A DNA stretch of 64,000 nt from Cylindrodendrum hubeiense (taxonomy: Eukaryota > Ascomycota > Sordariomycetes > Hypocreales > Nectriaceae). The stretch is taken from positions 83,704 through 147,703 of the forward strand of contig JAANBB010000060.1 of assembly GCA_014621425.1 (NCBI GenBank), written 5' to 3'. Position 1 is the first letter of the stretch. Each line of letters begins with the position of its first letter. Positions 23,009 through 35,087 of the stretch are shown here, piece after piece. The position numbers and the translations under genes are program-made. The notes beneath the pieces were generated by a model. It saw only the letters and a list, made by a program, of their open reading frames with translations. It did not search any database and was not told the DNA's origin.

Positions 23009-23566
23009 ATGTCCACAGCTGTTGTCGCTGCTACTGTCTGTTCTCGGACCCAGTCGGCCAACCCCATTCTCTACAAATCCATGTACAAGTTTACCAACTC
23101 CTCCTCGGAGGCAGTATCCGCCAACCAATACCCCTCTATGGACGAACAGTTGGATGCAGATATTGAGAGCATTCTCAAGTGCCTCCACCGAACTCGCGAC
23201 TCTATGACCAATATATCATACCACCGCCCCATTGACACCAATGAGCTTGCGGAACTTGTTTTCCAAGCTAGAGTGATTAGCCGCAATATGAAGGCTATTG
23301 TCAATCGCCATTTTGACGCCAAGGAGGAAGGCATCCAACTCCAACGCGAGAGGGAGCTGACAGCCCTCGAGCAACAAAAGCGCGGGCGCATCAATTACTT
23401 CGCCAAGCGGGTTTCGATTTCCATCAAGTACTCTACGGAATCACATCTGGCCATGAATGGTAACCGACGCGATAAGCGACTCCAGCTGCTTGAGGATTCC
23501 ATGGAAAAGGTCGATAAGCATCGATTATTTATTCTGTTGGCAGAGGGAAACATGGCCCCTTATTAA
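23009..23566 (+). CDS. Hypothetical protein, helical, 185 aa
   Basis: Single-exon gene with no recognised family. The start at 23009 is preceded by a long C/T- and CAA-rich leader typical of fungal 5' UTRs (CATTCAACATG). Residues 1-45 look disordered. From about 45 onward the protein is mostly helical and highly charged (DEQLDADIESILKCLHRTRD, ELVFQARVISRNMKAIVNR, EGIQLQRERELTALEQQKRG), suggesting coiled coil. No signal peptide or membrane span is evident. It sits in the accessory-looking stretch between the reductase and the tRNA. Confidence 0.55.
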   Translation: MSTAVVAATVCSRTQSANPILYKSMYKFTNSSSEAVSANQYPSMDEQLDADIESILKCLHRTRDSMTNISYHRPIDTNELAELVFQARVISRNMKAIVNRHFDAKEEGIQLQRERELTALEQQKRGRINYFAKRVSISIKYSTESHLAMNGNRRDKRLQLLEDSMEKVDKHRLFILLAEGNMAPY

Positions 23567-24858
23567 GTAAAGACGCTTGGGATTATACAAAATCTTGGTT
23601 ACATGGGAACTGGACCGGAGAGCATGGTGAAAACAAAGAGGGAATTTCGAAAACGGTCTCTGCGCATGAATGGGTACAGTTACTGTTTAGAGTTTAGATG
23701 AGAAATGAGCAACGAAATCAAATGACACTAAAAGGTGATATTCTTAGTTCTCTGTTCCATTCCAAATCGCTAGCTGCCGCATGATGCTACTAACAATATT
23801 ACAGCTGTGAATATGATGCTCTCCAAATGCTATCTTCATCTTCCACATATGCTTAGAATATACGCTTCTAAACCAAATTCAATCGTTGTAATTATCTGCT
23901 ATCTTGCTGAAATCCGTCGCCTCCGGCTTCCGTCTTCCTTTGTTTGAAGGCACTTGAGCCGACGGTTGTCAGTGTGGCCCACCACCAGCGCTCTTCCAAA
24001 GTCAATCATCATAACCCAGTTCCACTCTTCCGTCCAACAAAAACGTAGAGCCTGCATCATTGGAAGGATATTGCCTGCTTACATGGTTTCAAAAACGAAC
24101 TCCAGCAGACACTCCTTGTCATACTTTTCCAGTCTCATCAAGGGACATGCCACAAGACTGGAAACCACCGGAAAAGCCGCCAGCTGGTCGTGATGCAGCA
24201 AATCAAGCTTTGGCAATATAACCGTGCAAGCAATTGGCAATCCGAATGCTAAGTGCGTGTGATCATCTTAGCAGTAAATGATTCCTCAAAAAGGGGCAAA
24301 ATAATGAGAATTCAAGGCTGTGTTAACAGCTGGGTAGAAGCCCCTGGAAGCATCAAAATAAAAGACTGGCCAGCACGTAAAGGTCTGTAAAAGCATGAAT
24401 CCTCGCAATGAAAGGGACCGGCGTTCCTTGTATGCCTACTATCTTGAGACAGCTTGTTTCTCGAGGCACACTTTTTGCCCCATGTCGTCTAGTACAGGTA
24501 CGCTAAAGCCTAGCGACAGCAGCCTCCAGTGCCCAAATAGGCAATTTCTTGGGCCAGTGGCGCTGACCCCTCACAACATAACGCCCCCGTGAAAATCGTC
24601 TGGGGTAGGCAGGTTCTTGGTCATTCTGATCATCCACCCTTCTGCTTAATCTTCCCTCTTCAGCAGGTTGATAGGCAAGGACGTCACGAATAACAGAAGA
24701 AGCTAAAGAATGGAACTAGTAGCATTCGTAAACCCGTAGTACCGTCTGTTTATAGGTGCCTCTCCCCAAATATGAGTGCTGGGTCACGACAGGGACACGC
24801 AAGTTCCAGTTTGACCTGCCTCATCATTCAATCATATTCCTCTTCTCCACCCCCAACA
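23567..24858. other. Intergenic, no gene recognised
   Basis: About 1.3 kb of AT-leaning sequence. Short open frames exist on the plus strand but none has codon-like or family-like content. The last 80 bases are C/T-rich and probably form the leader of the next gene. Confidence 0.5.
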
Positions 24859-26898
24859 ATGCAGAATTATCCCAGACGAAAGCAGCGGACAGCCTGCGAC
24901 ATTTGTAGGCGTCGAAAAGTCAGATGTGACATTGCCTTTCAATCAATTGGGCCATGTTCTGCCTGTCGCCGGAGTGGGACGGAATGCCTGTGAGATTCAA
25001 TACCACGGCAAGAAGAAATCCAAAATTGAAGCTGACGATAACATAGGTCCACAACAAAGTGGCCTGCAGCTAGAAGAATCTTGGCAGATGCGCTGCGCCC
25101 TCAGTTCCATGGAGTGCCAGACCACTCTCATTACCAACTCGATGACAGAGACAGCCCAAATATGGCGCCTCCATTGCGGCGCAATGCTGAGAGGGGAATC
25201 GTCGATGATACCAGTGGTAATTCTGAACAGGAACAAATGGCTCGCAGTGGGCTCGCGCGTTTCTTTAAACACGGCATCACTGATGGCGGCTGGGCAGTGT
25301 TTGACTCTCCGGACAGACTCCGTATCGCGTATGTCGGGACTGCTGCGTCAAATATTGCCCACCTCGTGGATCTTCAGAAGTCATTTCCTTCGCCGCTCCG
25401 GTCACCTTCAGCCGAGAAGGAACCTGATGCTGGTCAAATAGAATCGCTGCTCAACATTGACAGCACCAGCGAACAAAGCCTGGGTGTGAAACCTTTGCAC
25501 TACCCTTACCCTCCTATTCGCCAAACCAAGGCATGGAAGCCAAACACGGATGTTTTCGGTATTACATCACCGCAGAATTTACTGTCGGATGTGTCTTCGG
25601 TGCCCGACCCAGAAATTCGAGATGCTTTGGTTACTGCGTACTTCGAACATATCCACCCTTTTTTACCATTCCTATCCAAGGATGACTTCATTGATGATGG
25701 GGGAGAATCGGGAAAACAGCCACCTCTACTTCTATATCAGGCAGTGTTGATGGCTGGAGCCCATGCGTGTTCGCATCCCGTCGTTGCCAGAAACCGGCAC
25801 TGGATCAAAAGTATCTTATTTCGTCGGGCTAGCATGTTATTTCACATTCGTCACGAAACGGATCGCACGCATCTTATGCAAGCAGCCACTCTGTTCACGT
25901 GGTTCACTGGAGATGGCGATACAGTAACCGGTGGCCCTTACTACTGGGCAGGTGTAGCCTCAAGAATTGGGTGTGGGTTGGGGGCACATCGCCGTGGCAC
26001 GGCCTTGCCAGCCAAAGACAACTTACATTTCAAGCTCTCCTGGTGGTCTACCTTTGTTTGCGATGTCTTCTCCTCGCTAGACACTGGTAGGCCGAATGCA
26101 ATTCGTCCTGAAGAAATTGACCAGCTGCCGATTTCCTTGAGTATTGAGACGGGTACACCAACGTCAGACGCCATGAGCTCGGAAACATCGCACTCAGAGG
26201 CTGACCAAAATCTGGGATTCTTAAAGTCTATGGTCGACCTAGCTTATATTGGACTGGACATTATCGCGGAAAATGCTCCGTCAGCGAGGCAAAGATCCAA
26301 CGTCCCCAATATTGATGCCCAACTGGGAATGTGGTCTCTTCGGTCCGGCACATTTGCTGACAGAGATAACGACCCGTGGGATTGTCAGTTACAGATTCAT
26401 TATCAACTTCTTCTGCTCTATCTGCATCGGAATTCTTCCAGCGAACCCAGCAGCAAGTCGGTCTGCTCAGTGGCTGCGCAAGCCATCGTTGTTCTGTTTG
26501 AGCAGCTTGCAGCGCTTGATAGCCTGAAGCAGTGTCATTTTACAGCAGTCAGTGCTGTTACCGCTGCAGGAATCCAAATAGTGACAGAGATACGAGGTGC
26601 CGTGCTTACGGGAACACACTCCGTGGCTGTTGATGCCTTGGCACGGCTGGCACGGCTCTTGCGGTCCGCTGGAGCGCTGGCTGAGTACTGGCTCAATGCC
26701 GAGTCGGTGCACACTGTTTTTCAAGACCTTCATCAAGAGTATGAAAAGTGCATCTCACACGTTCTCCAGGGAAATGGGGCTCTAGTCCCTGAGAATTCTC
26801 CAGACTGGTCCGACTTGCTTACGAGCAATGAAGTCGAATTAAAAGAGCCCAGCAATATTGAGGATTGGATGAGCATCATAGATTGGAATAGTTTCTAG
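24859..26898 (+). CDS. Zn(II)2Cys6 fungal-specific transcription factor
   Basis: Nuclear regulator of 660 aa. Exons 24859-24989 and 25047-26898 flank a 57-nt intron (phase 2) just after the zinc cluster. Without splicing the frame stops two codons after the last cysteine. Cys at 13, 16, 23, 33, 36 and 43 form the binuclear cluster (core CDICRRRKVRCD), and basic residues precede it. The central fungal_trans region begins around AYFEHIHPFLPFLSKDDFI and contains YYWAGVASRIGCGLGAHRRG and WWSTFVCDVFSSLDTGRPNA, in the style of Ctf1/FarA-type regulators; that subtype is a guess. An in-frame ATG at 24772 would add 29 residues, but the CT-rich stretch before 24859 looks like leader. The target is unknown; the nearest gene downstream is a V-ATPase proteolipid gene. 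Confidence 0.85.
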
Positions 26899-27282
26899 GT
26901 GATCACATGGCAATTTTATGACGGCCAGACTACTGAGCTCCTTCCGTGTTTGGAGGGTTGTTAGCCGAGAACTGCTGTCAAAAGGTATTAATAGCGCAGT
27001 GATTCCAGCCCTGAAGACATCGGATGAGAATTCGTTGAGCAGCTGGCCTTGTTAGGCGGACTTGTTGGTCAGTGGCGCAGCTGACCTGATTTTGGAGCAT
27101 TTACCCGCAGCTGAAATTGAAGCATTATGTTGCTGCCTGCAAGGCAGCTGTTGTACATAATAAACAATCCATTGGTTTAACTCCTCTCCCGCACTCTTTC
27201 CATCTCCAGTCGCATCAGCATCCAACTCAACCGTACATACTACGTTGTCGCCTTTAAATCCGTCATTGCGCATTCTTTCGTC
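26899..27282. other. Intergenic
   Basis: Short spacer between the regulator and the V-ATPase proteolipid gene on the same strand. No gene seen; the last 60 bases are leader-like. Confidence 0.5.
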
Positions 27283-28050
27283 ATGGATGATTCTGAGCTA
27301 ACACCCAAGTTCGCGCCCTTCATAGGCATGGTAAGCATGCAACCAATCATGAAGCCTATCAGTGAGCCGGATGCTAATATGATGCCGACTAGGCTGGAAT
27401 TACCGCGGCGATGATCTTTGGATGTAATCATTCCGTAGTTTATTATTTTCGATAGCACTCTATGAAGTTAACATTTATTGTAGGTATCGGCGCCGCCTAT
27501 GGAACAGTCAAATCAGGAATCGCAATTGCCGGCGTTGGCATTCTACGACCAGATCTGATAATAAAAGTAACTAACATTGCGCTCAGTCGCATATGCAAGG
27601 CATTATCTAACACTTGATTTAGAGTCTAATACCGGTCATCATGTCCGGGATTATCGCAGTCTACTCGCTTGTTATCTCGGTCCTCATCGCTGGAGAAATC
27701 CTCCCCCCTTCTGAAAGGAAGTATAAATTATTCTCGTGTGTTTCACTGGCCTCGGGTACTCTTAAGATATTCACTAACACACAAAGGGCATACCTACATC
27801 TTGGATGCGGTCTTGCCGTTGGCCTAACGGGGCTTTGTGCTGGTTATTGCATCGGTATCGTAGGAGATAGTGGTGTTCGCGCATACATGAGTCAGCCCAG
27901 AATCTACGTCGGTATGGTCTTGATTCTCGTTTTTGGAGAAGTCTTGGGTCTTTATGGGTTTGTTATCTTGATCCAAATATCCCAGACAAAGCTAATTCGA
28001 GTAGTCTCATTGTCGCTTTGATCCTCAACACAAAGGCGAAGGATGATTGA
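27283..28050 (+). CDS. V-type ATPase proteolipid subunit, c' (Vma11) type
   Basis: Membrane rotor subunit of the vacuolar proton pump. It emerges only after removing five introns. Exons: 27283-27330, 27393-27423, 27484-27566, 27623-27735, 27787-27957, 28005-28050, totalling 163 aa, the normal family length. Four transmembrane helices are visible: [60 protein letters not shown] and [20 protein letters not shown]. The essential helix-4 glutamate is present in [16 protein letters not shown] and the LIAG turn favour c' over c. Intron 4 (51 nt) contains no stop and is divisible by three, so retention would insert 17 residues in the loop between helices 2 and 3. Whether this is the only c' gene or a duplicate cannot be told from the window. 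Confidence 0.85.
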
Positions 28051-28297
28051 GGTGGCCCTATGGCAGGATGGGAAAGGCCCAGCTGCTGAAGAAAGCCTGG
28101 TGAAGATAACCTGCAGATTTTTGCAATTGTTCTCATAAAATTGAATGGCCACGGGTTCTATCGCATTGGGATAACTAGGAGCAAGGACCTGTGCATGGTA
28201 ACAAAATGGAAATTATTGCGCTCTTGGCCAGTGTGCACAAGCGCTCACCCGAGATTAGTTCTTAGTCCAATATTTGGTCGCATTATCTCATTCAAGA

Positions 28298-28304
28298 GCG
28301 AGTT

Positions 28305-28345
<41 letters not shown>

Positions 28346-28370
28346 GTGTGTTCAATCCACACAAGTCGCA
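28298..28370 (+). tRNA. tRNA-Phe (anticodon GAA)
   Basis: A 73-nt cloverleaf without intron. D arm GCTC/GAGC, anticodon stem TCAGA/TCTGA with loop CTGAAGA (anticodon GAA), T arm GTGTG-TTCAATC-CACAC, discriminator A. The acceptor stem GCGAGTT/AAGTCGC pairs except for G5 against G68. A TTTTATTTTT stretch a few bases downstream would serve as RNA polymerase III terminator. Confidence 0.92.
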
Positions 28371-31300
28371 AGCTTTTATTTTTGCCTTTCGCACTTATTT
28401 TTACGCCCATGCCCCAAATGGTCGGTTCTTATTCTTTTAGTCAAGAAATTTGATGTTGGTGTGGTGTGGTGTGTCTCTTCACATGTCAAGGTCATCTCAA
28501 CGATCAGCATTTTTCACCCCTCCTTTGCCAATGACTTCAGAACACATTTTTGCTCCCTCGTGGCTCTTTGTAACTAACATCCTGTTCATTTAGTGCTGAG
28601 AGGATGTTACTCGAATCCTCTTCTCGACCCGTGTTTGCAGGCGAATTATCTTTGAAGTTGGGCAGCTTTCTGTTGCTAGTCGTGAAACGTAGGCGGTAAT
28701 TCCCACACGAGATGAGCAATAACTCAATCCGGAAATTGGCATGGCAGTAGGTAAGCATCTTGGAGCCCCTCTCAAGCTGTGGACAATCAAGGTCACAGGC
28801 GAACTAGCTTCTAGAATTTGAATCCGGTAATAATAACTCATTTCCTCCTTTGCAATGCAGCACAATCTACAACTAATACCACACGGTACCCATGGACGTG
28901 CTTCATTTTCTGCGATGCTTTGGCCATTCGCAATTTTTTGAAGTCGATGTCCAGCTCCCTGCAGCGAGCAATATTACTAGTGATGATGGTTGCTGGGGTC
29001 TCAGCTTGCGTAGTATGGACGACCCTGCATCTCTCCAACATCAAAGTTAAGCACCCGGCCCTTTCGTCGATCTTCCAACGTATCAGAATCCCGGCTAGAA
29101 GAATGTCCAACCCCTATCCTCACGATTGACTTGAGGGAGTTCACGCAATGTACAGGCAGCAGTTTAAAGTGACGGGCTTAAAACAGCCCCCAACTACAGT
29201 AGCTGCCGTGAAAGCGAATCAAGAATAGCGGTGACCCTTGCGTACAACGAGCCTTTGGGCAAGGTCTGAAATGTTCCTGTACTGAAAGAAATCGGCATTT
29301 AAGGTCTTACCAAGGTCCCGCGAGTGTGCTACGTAGGTGAAATAAAGACAATGTCCATTGACAGGATATTGCTGAACGCGAACACCCAGAGTCGCCATGA
29401 TGCAGAAAGCTGGACCATGAGCTTCAGGCTCGTGGTCCTGCCTGAGGCACCTGGTCGAGTACAATCATGTGGGCCCGAGCCCTAACGGCTCTAGGCTTAA
29501 CCACCGTTAGAGTAGAGCATCAAGCTCTCTGAATGCCCTCGCTATATGTGACCTTATCGCATCACGCTACTGGTGACTTGTGCTTAATCGTAACTTCAAA
29601 ATCATGTACGAAATTAGATAGAGTTTCCATAAATCACGAAGTGATATTATGTGTCCTTTGCTTTCTTGTCAAGGCCGAATTTTGGAGTACAACTTCTTCC
29701 TACGGGGGTTTAATGCAGTCAGTAGACCAATAATAGAAGTCCAATAGCAACTGGTCCACGATCAGATCTTAGAACCTTTGGCAATTACGAAGCTCCATGG
29801 AATCAGACGGCGAGAAAACGATCGACTCTCCACCTGGAGATACTACCAGATTGAGGATGGTGGGTATTAGTTGAGCTAGGTCTGGGTAGAAACAACTTCC
29901 TCCTGGGCAAACACCGGGGTCATTATGGCAGACAAACCAGCCGAGGATGAATCGAGGCTGCTTTCCATAATCTCTTCTCAGATGGCGGGTGTGTAAGATG
30001 AACCGTGGCATTTTCAGTTCTACTGAGTAGTGGATATTGAGTACAACCTACGCACGTGGACTGGAGACAACGGACAACATGGCTTGATGGAGGGGTGGCA
30101 TTGGGGTCAAGTAGTTTGATGCAGGTGTCCGTCGCAAACAAACTAAGCTCTATTTCACGCCCGTCTCCAAGTTTGCCGTGGCGTTGAACTCTCCATGAAA
30201 CTATTTGTGTTTGCCTACCCACTCGTATCTACCCGCATGTGTCTTGTGGGTGGCACTATAAATATTACACGAGGCTTGATCGTAATTTACCTGCTGACTT
30301 CGCAGTGTAACTATGCCATTCACCGTGGACCATTCCGAGGTCTGCCGGCCATGCAAGTTTCCTGGGAGAATGGGGTCGATCTGCAGTCCAGGATCTGGGT
30401 CCCAGGATCGAAGTGGATGCGGGCCTCAGGGGTCTTTGGCTGCGTCTTTGGTCGCGTCGTGGAACGGGGCATCTTGCATCTCCCGGAATCCATAGGGCGT
30501 TCAACCATACTAAGTAATATCAGATGAAAGGCTGAAGTTAGTAATGGCTTTCTGGGATCCTTGTTCGGCTGCTAGCTTCGATGGCCATCGCACATCGACG
30601 ATGAGAAGGAGGGGCGGAGGGAACCGGGTTTCGAGTGGAGCTGGCGTAGACAAGAGTCGAGCCTCGTATCAGACGTTGCTTTTGTCCTGTGCCAACCCGC
30701 ACCAATAATGAGAGCGATATCGGGACTTCGATCGTTTCGCAAGGGCTGCCGCATGGAAGGCGTCGAGTTGATCTCAACAAATCCGGTAAGGATGTAGCGA
30801 CAAGCAGTAGCCGTGCGGGAGTGTCTCGGCATTGTTAACGGCCCCCAACCCGCGGATCTCCGCCGAGGCAATCCTCGGTCGCCGTTGGTCCGCTGGGCTG
30901 GGATGGGTAATTCACCTTGATTTGTTGGTTTAGGGCCCGATCGATGGTGACGAGCAAGCGGGATGGCAGAAATTAGCTCCCGTCTCACATAAACGTTGAC
31001 ATGGGTGATGGAAGCCCATCGATGATATACATAGTACGGAGTACATGGCCCAGAGGATGGGCTTGGGCTCGATCGGGGGGCCGGGAGGTCGGGAGAGACG
31101 GACGACTACAGACAATAGAAAGCTCAACCTCGCGCTTGGCGGCCCAACTGTGTCACACATGTCGAACATAGTCATTAGAAGAGGCGACGCAGGGCACGCA
31201 AGGAGAAGGAGAAGGGCATCGAGAGGATCAGATCATCGGTGCTTTGACGTCAAGGGCCTACGCCACTCCCCAGACCGGTGAAGGAGGGTCTGGGCCTGAG

Positions 31301-34300
31301 CAGGTCCACGACGGCATCAGAGCAACGGTCAGCAACGGCTCTGGGGCCTGTTGGGGCCAAAAAGAAAGGCAATGATAGGACGTGTTGGGTGCCCGACGGG
31401 TCGCATTGCGAAAGTTGGAGGCAGCATCTGCATCTGAGGACGACGGACGTCGGCAGCTGCTGCGCCGCTCGGGTTTCATCAGGCATCCCTGGTCCTGCAG
31501 AGGTGATCTGGCGCAGGCTGGTGGATTGATGCTTGCCGCGCCCACGGTGAAATATGACGGGGCTACTCCGTAAACGACGTAGAGACTGGGAGTGGGCATC
31601 GGACGGGGGGTCCTTTGTCCATGGGAACCGACAGAGACAGACCGGTCAGGACCGGTGACAGCTCAATCGACTGCATCTGAGCCCAAGGCAAGGCAGGATG
31701 ATGTGGGTTCCCGATCGGTGCAACGCTGCTCATCTCGCCTCATCTCTCGTTGCTGTGCTTGTGCGTAGTACGTGTGCGTTTGGGTGTGTCGAGCTGACGG
31801 GAGCGTCCATCGGATGGGAGCAGGCTACTACTCCGTACAGTTCCCGTAGTCGCCTCGCATCGGACAGCGCATAACTGGCGATGACGTGAACCCAAATGCC
31901 TGCATGTATTGATGCCCTGCAGCGTCAGCTTCGGCCTGGTCCGTAGCTGCTGTAGGTTTGTCGTCCAGGAGGGTGGTGTTTGTATTCAGATGATTGGCGA
32001 TGCCGTCCATTGACCCCTTGCCACGGCGGCACAGGGCGAGACAACGTGGCTTCAGAACAAGAGGAGGGCGTGTTGGGAGCGAGAAGCAAGTATACGCAGG
32101 CGCAGATGCAGACGCAAACGCAGACAGGTCGTGTGTGTGTACGGTGAGTCGTTGGTGGTTCGCTGGTGGTTCATCGGTTCCAGAACAAAAGTGTGGGATC
32201 CGACGGCAACCCTCCACAGCCCTTCAGAACCTGCAAGATCCGACCTATCACCTAAGGAGAGTTTTCCTCTCCAGGACCCAGGGGTGTCCTCATGCATCCC
32301 CGAGCAAATGATACGCATGTGGTCGGTAGTTTGGCTGCCTCGCCCGGAAGGCGGCGGGTCTGGGGAACAAGCTTACCGCACGCACGCACTCAAGCACGCA
32401 CGTACCGGCATTGTAGCCGTTCGCCAACATGGTTTCCCGGCTGGCAGGCGGCCATTGGCCTCGGCGCGGTCGAGTACCTGAGCGACTCTCGGCCTCGTCG
32501 GGCAGTCCGCCGGGAGAGGTTGTCAGGGCGAGACAGCGAGCCGGCAGGGCAGAAGGGAGAAAAAGCAAACACGCGCCAAACACGCACCAAACCAACTGCA
32601 ACCCATGATCTTTCGGTGAATCAAGCCAACAGCGAGAGCCCGGCAGCTGCCGGAAGCTCACTCCCCAGGCGACTTCGAATCTGAGAGCCCTTGGCAAGCC
32701 CAGGCCGCCCCATGGGCCATGGCGCACCCATCACGGCACGGATGCCTGTGCTTTTCCATCCCTGCCCCTCGCTCCTGGGTCCTGGGAGGAGCGCCTCGGG
32801 GATAAATAGCAAATGCCTGTCGCGAGACGCGCTTAGGCGATACACCATCGAGCACGTACTGCAGTACGTACTACGCACTACGTGCTGGGCGCACGAAGCA
32901 GCACCAAGGATAAGAGAGGCCTCGGGTATCCGTACCGCCTCGATAGTGCACAGCATCGCAAATTGGTTGGGGGCCCGTGGGGGGCTTAGACGGCGGTGGA
33001 GGTGGAGGTCCCCCCCATGTCCCCACGCTGAATTGAGTCTGGAGGTGCAGTGCAGCATCTCTAGAGACAGAACTTGTCATGGAGAAGCACAAGTCCACTG
33101 TAAGATAGGGATGCTCATTCGCGGGTGCTCCGTCGTCGATATACGCTAACAGCACATCACTGCCGGCCCATGCCATCCCGGACCGCCGCGGAGCACGCTC
33201 CTGCTTCTCGGTAGGGGAGGCCCAGCAGCTGCAACCGCAAACTCCAGGGCAGAAACGACAGAGCTAAAACCGCAGCGGATATAAATCTACGAAATACATG
33301 CACCGTCCAGCTTTAGTGCACCGAACTACCTTGTACCGGCCGAAGGTAGCGAGTGCCATTCCCCCACACAACCAAAGATCCCGGCGACAGGCCCTACGTA
33401 CCCGGCAATGGTGATCACACTCCACCTGCGTCAGGAAGGAAGAAGAAGCAAGGTCCGTTGTGAATTTTTCTCAATTGCTGGCCGGCCGCGTTGATTTCCT
33501 GCGTGCCCCCCGCGGATGGGAATAGGAGATGTCTTGGTCGCTTGGCCCTCCCCCTCGAATTTCCACTCCCAGCGCTGTCATCATCTCATCTAGGCGAAAT
33601 GCCCTGCTCGCAGCTCGCCTCACCTGCGCCGTATCTGTGCCTCGGACGCGCTTGACGTGGCCATCGTCACCACGCCCGGCGCTGGCTGGCTGGAAGACCG
33701 AGGATCAATTCAGCTAGCTCGAGGTGGCCCTGCCTGGTCTCGCACCCATCCCCCATGCTCGATGCACACACTCTTGTCCTACATCCGTCCCTTCGTCCTA
33801 CACTGGCTGGTTGTTAATGGCCTTCGTCACACTCTCCCTGCGGCGGTGCCTGCGTCAGACGGCGGTTGGCGGTTGCGTACATTACATACGACATGGTGCC
33901 CCAAGACAGCAGTGGAAGACTTCTCCACGTCATCATCATTGTGCCCAACCCGCCCGCACCAATTGGCCGTTGAAGGTCTCGAAGGTCGGTCTTGAGGGGT
34001 GCACTCGCAGGCGTGTCTCTAGAGCGTCCTTCTGTCTCATTCTTGCCCTTCTCGCCTCTGTTTTCTCTCCATGATACCCGGCTCTCGCACACGCGCCTCT
34101 GACCAATTCTCTCTTGGTCGTCAGCCTCACTTTGTTTTTTCCTGCTCCTTGTCCAGGTTGCCCACTGTCCACCCGTCATGGCTCCTCACGTGCAAGTGGC
34201 CCAGCCTACTACGTAGTAGCCCCATGTCCCAGCGACTCCCAGGCCCCAATGCCCCATGCTCTGTGCCCCAACTTGCAAGCTACCCATACACCGGCAATAC

Positions 34301-34707
34301 ACCATCTCCTCCACATTGCTTTTTGCATCTGATGGAGCCCTGGAGCAGACGCCAGCGGCAACCAGCCTTTCCCAAACAATGCCCTAGCTCCTCGTTACCG
34401 CATGGCGGCGCATGGACGCTCGTACCGCGCACCCTGGGCCCCGTTGTCCCCTTGCACCTGGTACATGACACTTGCGCCGCTCCAGTGCTCCACGGCCACG
34501 GCCACGGCTGGCCACGAGCGCGAACAGAAGCAACGCGCTGCACACCCCCAGCTCTCATGGAGTCGTCCACCGGCGGGCTGTTGGAATCCTGGAAGCTTAG
34601 TGTCAGGATGGCTGGAAGGATGGCGGGCCTCGCTCTCCATTGTCGTCTCGTCTCGTCTCCGGGTCGTCACACCCGTTCCCTGATGCGTCAAGTCATCTCA
34701 ATCCATC

Positions 34708-34735
34708 CCATTCCCATCCCCATCCCCATCCCATG
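34708..34735. repeat. CATCCC-type simple repeat
   Basis: Imperfect tandem CATCCC/CATTCCC units in a C-rich region upstream of the dsRNA-binding-domain gene. Confidence 0.7.
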
Positions 34736-35085
34736 CCGCCTCCCATCCACCCATCCATCTAAATAATCCCCGTCATCGAGCCCAACAGCCAACAACAAAC
34801 CAACAACACGGCTACCAGCCTGCCAGCCTGCCAACCTGCCAGCCTGCCAACCCCGGCGAGCCTCATCAACGCCCAAATCCTTCCCCAAATACAACGGCAA
34901 CCGCCCCGTACCGTACCCGCTCCCGAGCCACCGGCCACCGGCCCCTGCAGCCCGGCCCTTCTCGACGTAACTTGACGCACGCCTCTCGCTCCCCACGCCC
35001 GACTCGATTTCCGCCTGCTGTCGAGCTTTACCCGATGTGCCAGATCCCACCCTCTCCCCTCAAGGGGCAGGAGGAAAGAAAAAAA

Positions 35086-35087
35086 NN
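35086..35087. other. Two undetermined bases (NN)
   Basis: The only ambiguous bases in the window follow a poly-A run in the C/T-rich region. They mark a local consensus problem or a tiny gap. Confidence 0.95.

Noticed and set aside
28980..29070. Sequence resembling a 5S rRNA core (AAAGTTAAGCACCC)
   Set aside because: The flanking stems and the GGGTGGGTGACC-like 3' half of 5S rRNA are absent.
29219..29464. 81-codon minus-strand frame
   Set aside because: Somewhat protein-like but short, with no recognisable motif and no supporting introns or leader.
30195..30527. 110-codon plus-strand frame
   Set aside because: No homology-like features; lies in a GC-rich stretch where random frames stay open.
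34071..34766. 231-codon open frame in the gene desert
   Set aside because: C/T-rich composition keeps the frame open; overlapping open frames occur on both strands; no domain, signal or repeat of protein type; ends in Ile-Pro dipeptides from the CATCCC repeat.
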